Shown here piece after piece: positions 18,279 through 27,180 of a stretch of 64,000 nucleotides of DNA. This DNA is from Chitinophaga ginsengisegetis (GTDB lineage: Bacteria; Bacteroidota; Bacteroidia; Chitinophagales; Chitinophagaceae): the NCBI RefSeq assembly GCF_900168065.1, contig NZ_FUZZ01000004.1, forward strand, positions 124,001 to 188,000, read 5' to 3'. The notes under the pieces are model-generated. The model ran no database searches and was not told where the DNA came from. It worked only from the letters and a program-made list of their open reading frames with translations. Each line of letters starts with the position of its first letter. The stretch's first letter is position 1. The position numbers were made by a program, and so were the translations under genes.

Positions 18279-18470
18279 ATGAAAAAGTTTGGTATTGTAA
18301 TCGCCGCAGCTATGTTGTTTATGAGTGCATCATCTTTTGCACAGACCACTGCGCCTAAAAAAGAAACAAAAAAAGAAGCGACTGCAAAGGCGCCTGCTCA
18401 CAAAACACATGCGAAGCATCATCATACAGCAAAACCTGCTGCTGCTCCGGCTGCACCCAAAGCAAAATAA
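18279..18470 (+). CDS. Lys/Ala/His-rich secreted peptide
   Basis: 63-residue protein: signal peptide MKKFGIVIAAAMLFMSASSFAQ, then a ~41-residue, strongly basic, low-complexity tail of K, A, T, P and H, including the His run HAKHHHTAK. It resembles the 66-residue protein at 20962 and, in composition, acid-shock (Asr-like) or histone-H1-like tails, though homology cannot be claimed. The mature peptide is periplasmic or secreted. The promoter region carries a putative LytTR site. A 16-bp hairpin follows. Possible roles are cation or metal buffering, or binding of polyanions; none is shown. Confidence 0.75.
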   Translation: MKKFGIVIAAAMLFMSASSFAQTTAPKKETKKEATAKAPAHKTHAKHHHTAKPAAAPAAPKAK

Positions 18471-18488
18471 TTACATTGCCTTGTCAAC

Positions 18489-18528
18489 ATAATTAGCCTC
18501 AGCGAATTATCACGCTGAGGCTAATTAT
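18489..18528 (+). terminator. Hairpin after first Lys/Ala-rich peptide
   Basis: Perfect 16-bp arms (18489-18504 and 18513-18528) with an 8-base AT loop, 19 bases after the stop codon. No long T-run follows. It separates the small peptide gene from the hybrid kinase gene. Confidence 0.7.
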
Positions 18529-18606
18529 CTGAAGGAAGGAGCAATAAAATTGCTACTTTTATTGAACCGGCTTTCCTATATCAGCGTTTATATGTACTAA
18601 ACTGTC

Positions 18607-20805
18607 ATGCAGCCTAAAAGAATCAAATATTACCTCCTCGGCCTGTTCATTACCGGAATGATATTATTTGTGGTGCTGCAATTCAACTCCGCCAACAATA
18701 TCCATAAGCTGATCAAAGGCAATGAGCAGCTGTTACAGGAACTGAATGTAAAGAACGAACTCCAGAAGCTGCAAACCAATATGGCCAAAACCGACAGCAA
18801 GGTACGTGGCGCAGTTATTTCCCAGGATACTATTCATATTACCGGCATTGAAGCCGAAATAGCCATTATTAAGGCAGATCTTAAAGAGATCAATAAAATC
18901 ATCAAAAACGACAGCACGGAGAAACTGCTTACCCAGCTCAATTACCTGGTAGATGAAAAGAACACCTTTAACCTGATGGTGCTGGATACTTTTTACAGCC
19001 AGGGTAAATGGGCCGCTGAAAAATTAATCAATAACCAGAAAGGAAGGCGGCTGGGCGAAGCCATCAACGGTATTCTGCGGCAACTGGATACCACCCGGCA
19101 ATCGGAGGTGAACCGCACTACCCACCTGATAGACAGCAGCGGGCAAAAAGCCCAGCGCTGGGGCACCGTACTGGTGTTCTTTGCCTGTTTAATGAGCCTG
19201 CTCGCATTTTTATATATCACCAGCCGTATCCACCGGCAGGAACAACTCATAGAAGCACTGGATGAATCGCAGCAGCAGGAGAAAAAACTGGCCACCATAA
19301 AAGACCAGTTCCTGGCCAATATGAGCCACGAAATACGGACTCCCATGAATGCGGTGCTGGGTTTCACCAACCTGCTGAAAGCACAGCCCCTCAACGATAA
19401 ATCCAAAGAATATGTAGGCGCCATAGAAAGCGCAGGCCAGAGCTTACTGGAAATCATCAACGACATCCTGGATATCTCCAAAATAGAATCCGGTATGATG
19501 CGCATAGAAGCTACCTCCTTCAGCCTGCGCAGCGTGCTGCATGGCGTAAACACCATGTTCAAACCCAAAGCCGAGGAAAAACAACTCCGGCTGGCTGTTA
19601 CCATCGACGAAGAGGTACCGGATATTTTATATGGAGATGTAATGCGGTTGACACAGGTGCTGGTGAACCTTACCAGCAACGCCATTAAATTTACCAGTGA
19701 AGGCGAAGTACGCATACATGTGGCGAAAGTATGGGCAGAAGAGAATGCGGTTCGTATATTATTCACCGTTAGTGATACCGGTATTGGTATTGACCCCGCT
19801 ATGCAGCAACGCATCTTCGACCGCTTTCACCAGGCGGAAGCCGCCACCACGCGTAAGTTCGGCGGAACGGGTCTGGGGCTCACCATCGTAAAACAACTGA
19901 TAGAATTACAGAATGGTTTTATTTCCGTGGAAAGCAAACCCGGTGAAGGCGCCACCTTCAAAGTGGAATTGCCCTATACATTAGGTGAGTCATTGTCAGA
20001 AGAAGGACATCATTATTTTACGGAGAACGACCAACTCCCCTTACATCCCGATGTGCGGCTGCTGGTGGCAGAAGATAATAAGATGAACCAGAACCTGCTG
20101 CGTCACTTGCTGGGCAGCTGGCAATTGCAGTATAAAATTGTGAACAATGGCAGGGAGGTATTGCAGGCATTGGACCGGCAGCACTACGACCTCGTGCTGA
20201 TGGATATACAAATGCCTGAAATGGACGGCTACACTGCCGTACAGGCCATCCGGCATGAGCTGCACTCCACTATTCCCGTAATTGCCATGACCGCCCACGC
20301 CATGGCCGGAGAGCGTGAAAAATGCCTCCAGATGGGCATGAATGAATATATCTCCAAGCCTATTATTGAAGAGGACCTGTATAGGATGATCCAGGTATAC
20401 ATCGGCAAACTGCCGCCCCGGGAGTTACCAGCTGTTTATCACCTCCCAAATGAAAATGGCGCACAGCATCTTATCAACCTGAATTATCTCCACGATCTTT
20501 CCAAAGGCAACAGCCACTTCGAAAAAACGATGCTGGAGCAATTCATTGCGCAACTGCCGGAAGAATTATCATTGCTGAAACAGGCGGTGGTAGCGGAAGA
20601 CATTCCCGCTATACGTTCCACTGCACACAACCTGAAAACAACCGTATCCTTTATCGGTTTACAGGATCACCTGTATCCTATCCTGGAACCGCTGGAAAAA
20701 CTACAGGAAAACAACTATCACCCCGGCATGGTGGCCAGCCAGTTCAATACCCTGAAACAGCTGTGTATACAGGCTGTACAGGAGGCAATCCACATCCTGT
20801 TATAA
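18607..20805 (+). CDS. Hybrid histidine kinase with receiver and HPt
   Basis: 732-residue phosphorelay kinase. TM1 (~8-26) and TM2 (~187-206) bracket a ~160-residue helical periplasmic sensor with no recognised ligand motif. Then come HisKA with H241 (NMSHEIRTPMNAVLGF), HATPase with N-box (LVNLTSNAIKF) and G-boxes (DTGIGID, FGGTGLGLTIV), a receiver with D533 (LVLMDIQMPEMDG), and a C-terminal HPt with H674 (STAHNLKTTVSFIGL). The complete relay predicts phosphotransfer to a separate response regulator. It lies between the two Lys/Ala-rich peptide genes and downstream of the LytTR regulator, which is a candidate target. Confidence 0.93.
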   Translation: MQPKRIKYYLLGLFITGMILFVVLQFNSANNIHKLIKGNEQLLQELNVKNELQKLQTNMAKTDSKVRGAVISQDTIHITGIEAEIAIIKADLKEINKIIKNDSTEKLLTQLNYLVDEKNTFNLMVLDTFYSQGKWAAEKLINNQKGRRLGEAINGILRQLDTTRQSEVNRTTHLIDSSGQKAQRWGTVLVFFACLMSLLAFLYITSRIHRQEQLIEALDESQQQEKKLATIKDQFLANMSHEIRTPMNAVLGFTNLLKAQPLNDKSKEYVGAIESAGQSLLEIINDILDISKIESGMMRIEATSFSLRSVLHGVNTMFKPKAEEKQLRLAVTIDEEVPDILYGDVMRLTQVLVNLTSNAIKFTSEGEVRIHVAKVWAEENAVRILFTVSDTGIGIDPAMQQRIFDRFHQAEAATTRKFGGTGLGLTIVKQLIELQNGFISVESKPGEGATFKVELPYTLGESLSEEGHHYFTENDQLPLHPDVRLLVAEDNKMNQNLLRHLLGSWQLQYKIVNNGREVLQALDRQHYDLVLMDIQMPEMDGYTAVQAIRHELHSTIPVIAMTAHAMAGEREKCLQMGMNEYISKPIIEEDLYRMIQVYIGKLPPRELPAVYHLPNENGAQHLINLNYLHDLSKGNSHFEKTMLEQFIAQLPEELSLLKQAVVAEDIPAIRSTAHNLKTTVSFIGLQDHLYPILEPLEKLQENNYHPGMVASQFNTLKQLCIQAVQEAIHILL

Positions 20806-20840
20806 TTCTCTGCTATATATTACCGTACATTTTTCCCTGT

Positions 20841-20868
20841 TCAACGACAGTAATTCCCTGTTCACCGA
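20841..20868 (+). promoter_or_regulatory. Putative LytTR operator, copy 2
   Basis: TCAACGACA (20841) and TCACCGA (20862) repeat the half-site pair of 18153-18180 with the same 21-base spacing, and again lie about 95 bases before a Lys/Ala-rich peptide start. A -7-like TATTTTTA is at 20899-20906. Confidence 0.5.
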
Positions 20869-20961
20869 AACATCCTGCCAATACCTTCTTTGCTGATGTA
20901 TTTTTACTGCAGAAACTATAACAAAATATTCTTCATCTAATCATTTTAAAAAGACAACATC

Positions 20962-21162
20962 ATGAAAAAAAGCCTGATCGCCGCTGTAGTAGTAATGAGC
21001 ATTTCTGCTGCATCTTTCGCACAAGCACCAGCTGCTAAACCTGCAAAGAAAGCTGCTAAAACTGAAGCAAAAGCTGAAGCAAAACCAGCTGCTGATACTA
21101 CTAAGAAAGCCGCTAAACACGAACATGCAAAGAAAGCTGCTCCTGCTCCTAAGAAAGCATAA
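20962..21162 (+). CDS. Lys/Ala-rich secreted peptide, paralogue
   Basis: 66-residue protein with signal peptide MKKSLIAAVVVMSISAASFAQ and a low-complexity basic tail of AK and KAA repeats with two histidines (KHEHAKK). It shares the signal and tail style of the 63-residue protein at 18279. It is preceded by the same putative LytTR half-site pair and followed by a T-tailed terminator, so it is a single-gene unit. Unusually strong composition bias (K and A dominate) makes family assignment unsafe; see the other copy for possible roles. Confidence 0.75.
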   Translation: MKKSLIAAVVVMSISAASFAQAPAAKPAKKAAKTEAKAEAKPAADTTKKAAKHEHAKKAAPAPKKA

Positions 21163-21192
21163 TTCAGCACCATACAGCGTTTGAGTTAATAG

Positions 21193-21225
21193 TCCCGTTG
21201 GCCTTCCCGGTTAACGGGATTTTTT
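21193..21225 (+). terminator. Rho-independent terminator
   Basis: Arms TCCCGTT (21193-21199) and AACGGGA (21213-21219) followed by TTTTTT. It lies 30 bases after the second Lys/Ala-rich peptide gene. Confidence 0.75.
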
Positions 21226-21278
21226 ATGTATAGGAGAATCGCCGGAAATGATACAAATCAGCGACCCTTATACGCAAA

Positions 21279-21308
21279 AAAAGAGCTCACTGTAAAGTGA
21301 GCTCTTTT
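21279..21308 (-). terminator. Terminator of the TPR gene
   Basis: Perfect 13-bp arms (21279-21291 and 21296-21308) with a 4-base loop. On the minus strand it runs into seven T residues, 20 bases after the TPR gene stop. Confidence 0.8.
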
Positions 21309-21328
21309 CAATAATATCAGGGCAGTTA

Positions 21329-22582
21329 TTATTTCAAACTGTCCAGTTTCTTTTTCACTTCTTCTACTTTTGCAGTGTTGTTTTTGATCGCATAGATCTT
21401 CTGCAGTGCATAGAGGCAGCTTTCGTAAGTTTGTTTGTCGCTGGCATCGAGGCTGCTGGCTTTAGCAGTAAAGCCTGCATCAGCTTTCTCGAAGAAAGGT
21501 AATGCCTGACCCATCAGTCCTTCTACTTTTCCCTGTAATTCTTTGGCTTTGGGAGAAGTTTGCTGTTTGCTGTCCAGTCCATTCAGTTCTTTGTTGAAAA
21601 CAACTGCGCGGTTAAAGTACAGTGCGCCCAGCTGGAAGTTAGCGGTAGCATCAGCAGGGTTCATTTCGATAGCTTTCTTATAAGCTGCTTCTGCTTTACC
21701 TATCAGTTCTTCGTAGTTAGCTGGTTTAGGAGCATCACCGCCTTTATCATCGCGGGGATTAGCCAGGTTATCTACGCGGATAGCGTAATCCAGTACAGCT
21801 GGCTGGTCGTTTGGATTTTCGGCAATCTTCTTTTCCAGCATGGTCAGTAATTCGTTGGTTTTACCTGTTTTGCTGTAGAAAGCCATTTCCATATCGTTAA
21901 AGCGTTTATCCTTAGGGAATAAACCTTTAGCCTGTTCAATAGTTTTCAGCCAGTTTGCCTGGTCGCCTTTTTCTTCATACAGCTGACCCAGGATTACATA
22001 GAGTGCTGGTTCGCCTTTGAACTGCAGATCTGCTGCTTTTTTCAGGTAGGTGAAAGCATCATCTTTTTTACCGGCCTGGTTGGCAGCGTAACCAACGTAA
22101 AAAGTGAGGGCAGTATCTGTAGGAATAGAGCCACCGAGGTTTTTACTGTTATAGAAGTCAGCTACTTCAAATGCCTGTTTGAAGTTATACAGGGAGGAGT
22201 CCCATTTCTGTTCATTCAGGTTAGCATAACCGGCGTTGGCGATAGTAGCGTATACATTGAATAACGGCTGGTTCATTTCCAGAACAGCTTCTTTCATTTT
22301 AGGATCTATTTCCAACGCTTTTTTGAAGGCAGCAAAAGCTTCTGTTGCGAGTGCAGAACTTTTCTGCTTGGTGCCCATAGCTTCCAGGATCTTACCATCT
22401 ACCAGCCATGTTTTAGCGTCGTTCTTGGTCTTTTCATTCTGTAATGCTGCGTCAATATCCGCTTTGGCTTTTTCCAGATCTTGCTTCTTCAGGTTCTCAT
22501 CCGCACTGCTAACTTTTGCCCGTTGTGCCATAACCGATACACCGGCCGTGCAAAAGAGAAGAGATACCAATAATTTTTTCAT
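21329..22582 (-). CDS. Exported tetratricopeptide-repeat protein
   Basis: 417-residue protein with signal peptide MKKLLVSLLFCTAGVSVMAQ followed by TPR-like helix pairs through most of its length, for example ALTFYVGYAANQAGKKDDAF, PALYVILGQLYEEKGD, and AYKKAIEMNPADATANFQLG. TPR proteins scaffold protein-protein contacts; in Bacteroidota, exported ones are often periplasmic. No enzymatic motif is visible. It is a monocistronic unit with its own terminator and lies downstream of, but 160 bases from, gyrA. Confidence 0.82.
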   Translation of the reverse strand: MKKLLVSLLFCTAGVSVMAQRAKVSSADENLKKQDLEKAKADIDAALQNEKTKNDAKTWLVDGKILEAMGTKQKSSALATEAFAAFKKALEIDPKMKEAVLEMNQPLFNVYATIANAGYANLNEQKWDSSLYNFKQAFEVADFYNSKNLGGSIPTDTALTFYVGYAANQAGKKDDAFTYLKKAADLQFKGEPALYVILGQLYEEKGDQANWLKTIEQAKGLFPKDKRFNDMEMAFYSKTGKTNELLTMLEKKIAENPNDQPAVLDYAIRVDNLANPRDDKGGDAPKPANYEELIGKAEAAYKKAIEMNPADATANFQLGALYFNRAVVFNKELNGLDSKQQTSPKAKELQGKVEGLMGQALPFFEKADAGFTAKASSLDASDKQTYESCLYALQKIYAIKNNTAKVEEVKKKLDSLK

Positions 22583-22696
22583 GCTTTTGTTTTTTTTAGT
22601 TGCTGATTACAATAAGAGTATGGTGCTCCAATAAATAGTAATACAACCAGTAGTATAGTTACCACTAAAAGCTGGCTGTATTTTTTTTATCAGAAA

Positions 22697-22730
22697 CCGG
22701 TAACAGACCGGGTTAAGGACCTGTTACCGG
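22697..22730 (-). terminator. Hairpin after gyrA
   Basis: Perfect 10-bp arms CCGGTAACAG (22697-22706) and CTGTTACCGG (22721-22730), 12 bases after the gyrA stop on the minus strand. The tail is A-rich rather than T-rich, so it may act with Rho. Confidence 0.6.
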
Positions 22731-22741
22731 CTATAATTTAT

Positions 22742-25348
22742 TTATTCTTCTGTAGTGTCAGTAGCTTCACCGTCGGTTCCTTCCGGTGTATTGTCATTTT
22801 CACCTGCTTCAGGTGTTTCATTACTTGCTACAGCGGGCGTTTCGCTACCTTCTTCGCCTTCTTCTGCGTGGATTACTTCTTCTTCCTGTTCATCCAGTCG
22901 TGCTACAGCGGCTATTTCGTCGTTGTCATCCAGGCGGATCAGGCGTACGCCCTGTGTGGCGCGGCCGGCTTCGCGGATATCTGCAACAGCCATGCGGATG
23001 GTGATACCGGACTTACAGGTGATCATCAGGTCATGTTTCTCTGTTACGTCGAGTACTGCGATCAGGTTACCGGTTTTCTCCGTGATGTTAATGGTTTTCA
23101 CCCCTTTACCGCCACGGTTGGTAATACGGTACTCATCGATGCTGGTACGTTTACCGAATCCTTTCTCAGATACCACGAGGATGGTTTTCTGTTCATCTTC
23201 CTTATTAACACAAACCATACCAACCACCTCGTCTTTGTCGCTGTCTACCTCAATTCCTCTTACCCCGATGGCGCCGCGACCGGTGTCACGCACTGTGGCT
23301 TCAGGGAATCTGATAGCGCGGCCGCTCTGGATGGCCATCATAATCTGGCTGTCGCCGGTAGTCAGTTTGGCTTCCAGCAGTTCATCGCCTTCGTTGATGG
23401 TAATGGCATTTACACCGTTCTGACGCGGGCGGGAGAACTCTTCCACCATCGTCTTCTTGATGATACCCTTCTTGGTACAAAGTACAATATAGTGGTTATT
23501 GATAAAATCTTTATCACTCAGGTCTTTAATATCGATGATAGCGCGGATCTTATCATCGGCCGGCAGCTGGATCATGTTCTGGATGGCACGTCCCTTACCG
23601 CTCTTCTCTCCGTCCGGAATTTCATAAACCTTCAGCCAGTAGCAGCGGCCTTTCTCTGTGAAAAACAGCATGGTATGGTGCGTGGAGGCTACGAACAGGT
23701 GCTCGATATAATCCTCATCACGGGTTTTACCACCAATGGCGCCACGGCCACCACGTTTCTGCTGACGGTAATCGTAGGCAGAAGTACGTTTGATATATCC
23801 CAGGTGAGAAATGGTGATCACCACATCTTCTTCTGCAATAATATCTTCGATCCTCATTTCGCTGGCGAGATACTGGATTTCTGTTTTACGTTCGTCACCA
23901 AATTTCTTCTTCACTTCTTCCAGTTCTTCGCGGATGATCTTCATACGTAAAGATTCATCAGCCAATACTTCTTTCAGGTAAGTGATCAGTTTCATGATGT
24001 CGTCGTACTCAGCACGGATCTTATCGCGCTCCATACCGGTAAGACGTTGCAAACGCAGTTCCAGTATAGCTTTCGACTGTAACTCAGACAATCCGAATTC
24101 TGTCATCAGCCCTTCCTTCGCAATATCAGGCGTAGCAGCGGCGCGGATCAGTGCAATCACCTGGTCCAGGTGATCCAGTGCGATCAGGTAACCGGCGAGG
24201 ATGTGCGCTTTTTCTTCTGCTTTACGCAGGTCGAAGCGGGTTCTTCTCACTACTACTTCATGACGGAAGTCGATGAACTCTGCGATCATATCTTTCAGGT
24301 TCAGAATACGCGGACGGCCTTTTACCAGCGCCACGTTATTGATACCGTAAGATGTTTGCAGTTCGGAATATTTAAATAACTGGTTGATGATCACATTGGA
24401 GATTGCTTCTCTTTTCAGATCAATTACCAGGCGCATACCTTCACGGTCACTTTCGTCACGTACATCGGAAATGCCTTCAATGATTTTATCATTTACCAGC
24501 TGTGCAATTTTCTGGTGCAGCACTGCCTTGTTGATCTGGTAAGGCAGCTCATAGATCACCAGCTTTTCGCGGCCGTTTTTCGCGGTTTCAGAAGTAATTT
24601 TACCTCTTACCACTACCCTGCCCCTGCCGGTTTCAAAACCCTGCTTAACGCCTTCAAAACCATAAATAACACCCCCTGTCGGGAAATCCGGTGCTTTAAT
24701 GTGTTTGATCAGCTCTTCTATAGTGATCTCTTTGTTTTCAATGTAGGCAATGGCGCCATCCACCACTTCGCTGAGGTTGTGAGGCATAATGTTGGTCGCC
24801 ATCCCAACAGCGATACCGGAAGCGCCATTCACCAACAGGTTGGGAATGCGGGTAGGCAGCACTGTAGGTTCTTCGAGGGTGTCATCGAAGTTGTTGGTAA
24901 AGTCCACCGTTTCCTTTTCGATGTCTTCCAGCATGGCTTCTGCAATCTTCTGCAGGCGGATCTCGGTGTAACGCATGGCAGCCGGCATGTCGCCATCTAC
25001 CGAACCGAAGTTACCCTGTCCATCCACCATTGGATAACGCATGCTCCAGGGTTGCGCCAGTCGTACAATGGTGTCATAAATGGAAGCATCACCGTGCGGG
25101 TGATACTTACCCATTACCTCACCCACAATACGCGCTGATTTCTTGTAGGCCTTGTTACTGTGGTTGCCGAGTTCATTCATTCCGAATAAAACGCGCCGGT
25201 GCACAGGCTTCAGACCATCTCTCACATCGGGCAAGGCACGGCCCACGATCACGGACATAGAGTAATCTATGTAGGCCGTTTTCATTTGCTCCTCGATATT
25301 TATCTGGACAATTCTCCCTTCCTGATGATTTTCCGTATGCTCTGTCAT
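22742..25348 (-). CDS. gyrA: DNA gyrase subunit A
   Basis: 868-residue type II topoisomerase subunit that breaks and rejoins DNA for ATP-driven negative supercoiling with GyrB. Catalytic Tyr127 is in [13 protein letters not shown] GyrA box ([12 protein letters not shown]) lies before the C-terminal beta-pinwheel, which marks gyrase rather than ParC. It ends in a ~50-residue acidic tail. In the quinolone-determining region the sequence is [10 protein letters not shown], so the position of E. coli Ser83 is Ala88. The ATG at 25348 (MTEHTENHQ) is preferred; a perfect -7 element lies within the longer frame. Confidence 0.96.
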   Translation of the reverse strand: MTEHTENHQEGRIVQINIEEQMKTAYIDYSMSVIVGRALPDVRDGLKPVHRRVLFGMNELGNHSNKAYKKSARIVGEVMGKYHPHGDASIYDTIVRLAQPWSMRYPMVDGQGNFGSVDGDMPAAMRYTEIRLQKIAEAMLEDIEKETVDFTNNFDDTLEEPTVLPTRIPNLLVNGASGIAVGMATNIMPHNLSEVVDGAIAYIENKEITIEELIKHIKAPDFPTGGVIYGFEGVKQGFETGRGRVVVRGKITSETAKNGREKLVIYELPYQINKAVLHQKIAQLVNDKIIEGISDVRDESDREGMRLVIDLKREAISNVIINQLFKYSELQTSYGINNVALVKGRPRILNLKDMIAEFIDFRHEVVVRRTRFDLRKAEEKAHILAGYLIALDHLDQVIALIRAAATPDIAKEGLMTEFGLSELQSKAILELRLQRLTGMERDKIRAEYDDIMKLITYLKEVLADESLRMKIIREELEEVKKKFGDERKTEIQYLASEMRIEDIIAEEDVVITISHLGYIKRTSAYDYRQQKRGGRGAIGGKTRDEDYIEHLFVASTHHTMLFFTEKGRCYWLKVYEIPDGEKSGKGRAIQNMIQLPADDKIRAIIDIKDLSDKDFINNHYIVLCTKKGIIKKTMVEEFSRPRQNGVNAITINEGDELLEAKLTTGDSQIMMAIQSGRAIRFPEATVRDTGRGAIGVRGIEVDSDKDEVVGMVCVNKEDEQKTILVVSEKGFGKRTSIDEYRITNRGGKGVKTINITEKTGNLIAVLDVTEKHDLMITCKSGITIRMAVADIREAGRATQGVRLIRLDDNDEIAAVARLDEQEEEVIHAEEGEEGSETPAVASNETPEAGENDNTPEGTDGEATDTTEE

Positions 25349-25393
25349 TTTGTGTGTTGATTTACAGTTTTTTCTGCGTAAAACAGATAAAGG

Positions 25394-25401
25394 CAAATAT
25401 A
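25394..25401 (-). promoter_or_regulatory. -7 promoter element (TATATTTG)
   Basis: Perfect TAnnTTTG match on the minus strand, 45 bases before the gyrA start codon at 25348. Confidence 0.65.
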
Positions 25402-25771
25402 GCCATTTCAGCCCTTATTCCGGCCTAAAAATCAAAGAATGTGAATAAAAAACGCCATAGGGATTAACGATTATATTGCAATATCGATATATGATTGATT
25501 TACACAATGAATGAGAACCATTTATATAGCATTTGTGTTATAGTAAAACAACCCTGTTTTTGTTTTATCTGCCATATGTTAAGACCCTTTAATATATTAG
25601 AATATAAATATTGGCAAAGTATTTGTTTCTAAGAGGCTGATAATCAATTGTTCGAATCAACGGAAAACATATATATAATAAGATCAAATCCGAATTTGCT
25701 TAAAAATTCGAACATTAGTATAAAAAGTGCTGTTATTCCCCTGATTCTTAATCACTTTTCTAAAGAAGACT
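25402..25771. other. AT-rich intergenic region
   Basis: 370 bases between divergent gyrA and the saccharopine dehydrogenase-like gene. It is strongly AT-rich and holds two overlapping perfect palindromes, ATATTGCAATAT (25473-25484) and ATATCGATAT (25481-25490). No tRNA or credible small ORF was found. Confidence 0.5.
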
Positions 25772-27094
25772 ATGAAGAACATACTGTTGTTTGGAGCCGG
25801 TAAATCGGCCACCAGTCTGATCGACTATCTGTTGGCAAATGCACCGCGACAAAAATGGCATATCACTGTAGCAGATCACGATCTTTCGCTCATCAAATCC
25901 AAAACAGGAAAATCATATTATGCTACTCCCGCCGCACTCGACATCAAAGACAACGCGGCCCGACAACAACTGATCCGCGATACTGACCTCGTGATCTCCC
26001 TTTTACCCGCCACCCTGCATATCCTGGTAGCCAAAGACTGCCTCGCGGCAAAAAAGAACCTCCTCACCGCCTCTTATATCGACGAAGAAGTACGGCAGCT
26101 GCAACCCGAAATTGAAAAAGCCGGTTTGCTCTTTATGTATGAAATGGGACTGGACCCGGGCATTGACCATATGTCGGCCATGAAGCTCATTCACTCCATT
26201 GAAAAGAAAGGCGGACAGATCTTCTCCTTTAAATCCTACTGCGGTGGCCTTATCTCCCCCGACAGCAATGATAATCCCTGGCAGTACAAAGTATCCTGGA
26301 ACGCCCGGAACATAGTAATGGCAGGCATTTCCGGCGCTACCTACAAAGAAAAAGGAAAAGTAAAGGAACTCAGCTACGAACAACTTTTTGATCATACCAA
26401 AACCATCCAGGTACCCGGCATCGGTAAACTGGCCTTTTATCCCAACCGCGATTCACTGGGGTATATGCAGGCGTATAAGCTGGAAGAACTGGCCACCTTT
26501 ATGCGCGCCACCCTCCGGTACCCAGACTTTTGCGAAGGCTGGAACGCCCTGATAAAGCTGGGCCTCACAGACGACCGTCATAAAATTGCCACAGATAAAC
26601 TTACGTATACTGACTGGTCCACCAAATCCGTTAAAGAAGGAACAGGCACCCCGGAAGAGAATATGGCCCAGTTTCTGGGCGTTAGCACCAAGTCGAAAGT
26701 GATCCGCCAGTTAAAATTCCTGGGATTATTAAATACAGAAGTCATAAATTTAGGAGAACAAACCAATGCCGGCGTCCTCCAGTTCCTGGTAGAAAACAAA
26801 CTTAAAATGGAACCTGCCGACAAGGACATGATTGTAATGATGCACGAAATTGAGTTTGAACGGCGCAACATGGCCACCAGGATGCACAGTTACATGATTG
26901 TTCAGGGCGAAGACAACATACACACCGCAATGGCTAAAACAGTGGGGCTTCCGTTGGGCATCATGGCCAAAATGATCCTCCAGGACAAGGTAACGTTAAC
27001 AGGACTACAAATACCGGTAATGCCGGAAATATATAACCCCGTTCTAAAAGAATTAGAGGAGTATGATATCAGATTTGAAGAAAGCTTTGAATAA
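25772..27094 (+). CDS. Saccharopine dehydrogenase-like oxidoreductase
   Basis: 440-residue soluble protein with an N-terminal Rossmann fold (GAGKSATSLIDYL, residues 7-19; acidic residue at D37-type VADHD) and the large saccharopine-reductase domain (MYEMGLDPGIDHMSAMK, FKSYCGGLISPDSNDNPWQYK). It corresponds to the saccharopine dehydrogenase (NADP-dependent, L-glutamate-forming) half of LOR/SDH-type enzymes and would act in lysine metabolism, but bacterial relatives have varied substrates. Full length for the family. A T-tailed hairpin follows. Confidence 0.87.
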   Translation: MKNILLFGAGKSATSLIDYLLANAPRQKWHITVADHDLSLIKSKTGKSYYATPAALDIKDNAARQQLIRDTDLVISLLPATLHILVAKDCLAAKKNLLTASYIDEEVRQLQPEIEKAGLLFMYEMGLDPGIDHMSAMKLIHSIEKKGGQIFSFKSYCGGLISPDSNDNPWQYKVSWNARNIVMAGISGATYKEKGKVKELSYEQLFDHTKTIQVPGIGKLAFYPNRDSLGYMQAYKLEELATFMRATLRYPDFCEGWNALIKLGLTDDRHKIATDKLTYTDWSTKSVKEGTGTPEENMAQFLGVSTKSKVIRQLKFLGLLNTEVINLGEQTNAGVLQFLVENKLKMEPADKDMIVMMHEIEFERRNMATRMHSYMIVQGEDNIHTAMAKTVGLPLGIMAKMILQDKVTLTGLQIPVMPEIYNPVLKELEEYDIRFEESFE

Positions 27095-27151
27095 GCGCAA
27101 AGTTATTTTTTTCCTATGATGGACTCTAATCGGGCACAAGGACTTGTGATA

Positions 27152-27180
27152 CCTCCCCTGGAACGGGGAGGTTTTTATTT
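27152..27180. terminator. Rho-independent terminator
   Basis: Arms CCTCCCC (27152-27158) and GGGGAGG (27165-27171) followed by TTTTTATTTT. It is placed between convergent genes and has its T-run on the plus strand. Confidence 0.85.

Noticed and set aside
18993-19814. 273-residue minus-strand frame within the hybrid kinase
   Set aside because: Ser/Cys/Arg-rich, no family pattern; it is the antisense of the HisKA/HATPase region.
22868-23950. 360-residue plus-strand frame opposite gyrA
   Set aside because: Shadow of gyrA: no domain or start context, and gyrA is certain on the other strand.
25640-25670. tRNA-like TTCGAATC near an AT-rich stretch
   Set aside because: No acceptor or anticodon stem can be drawn around it, so it is not reported as a tRNA.
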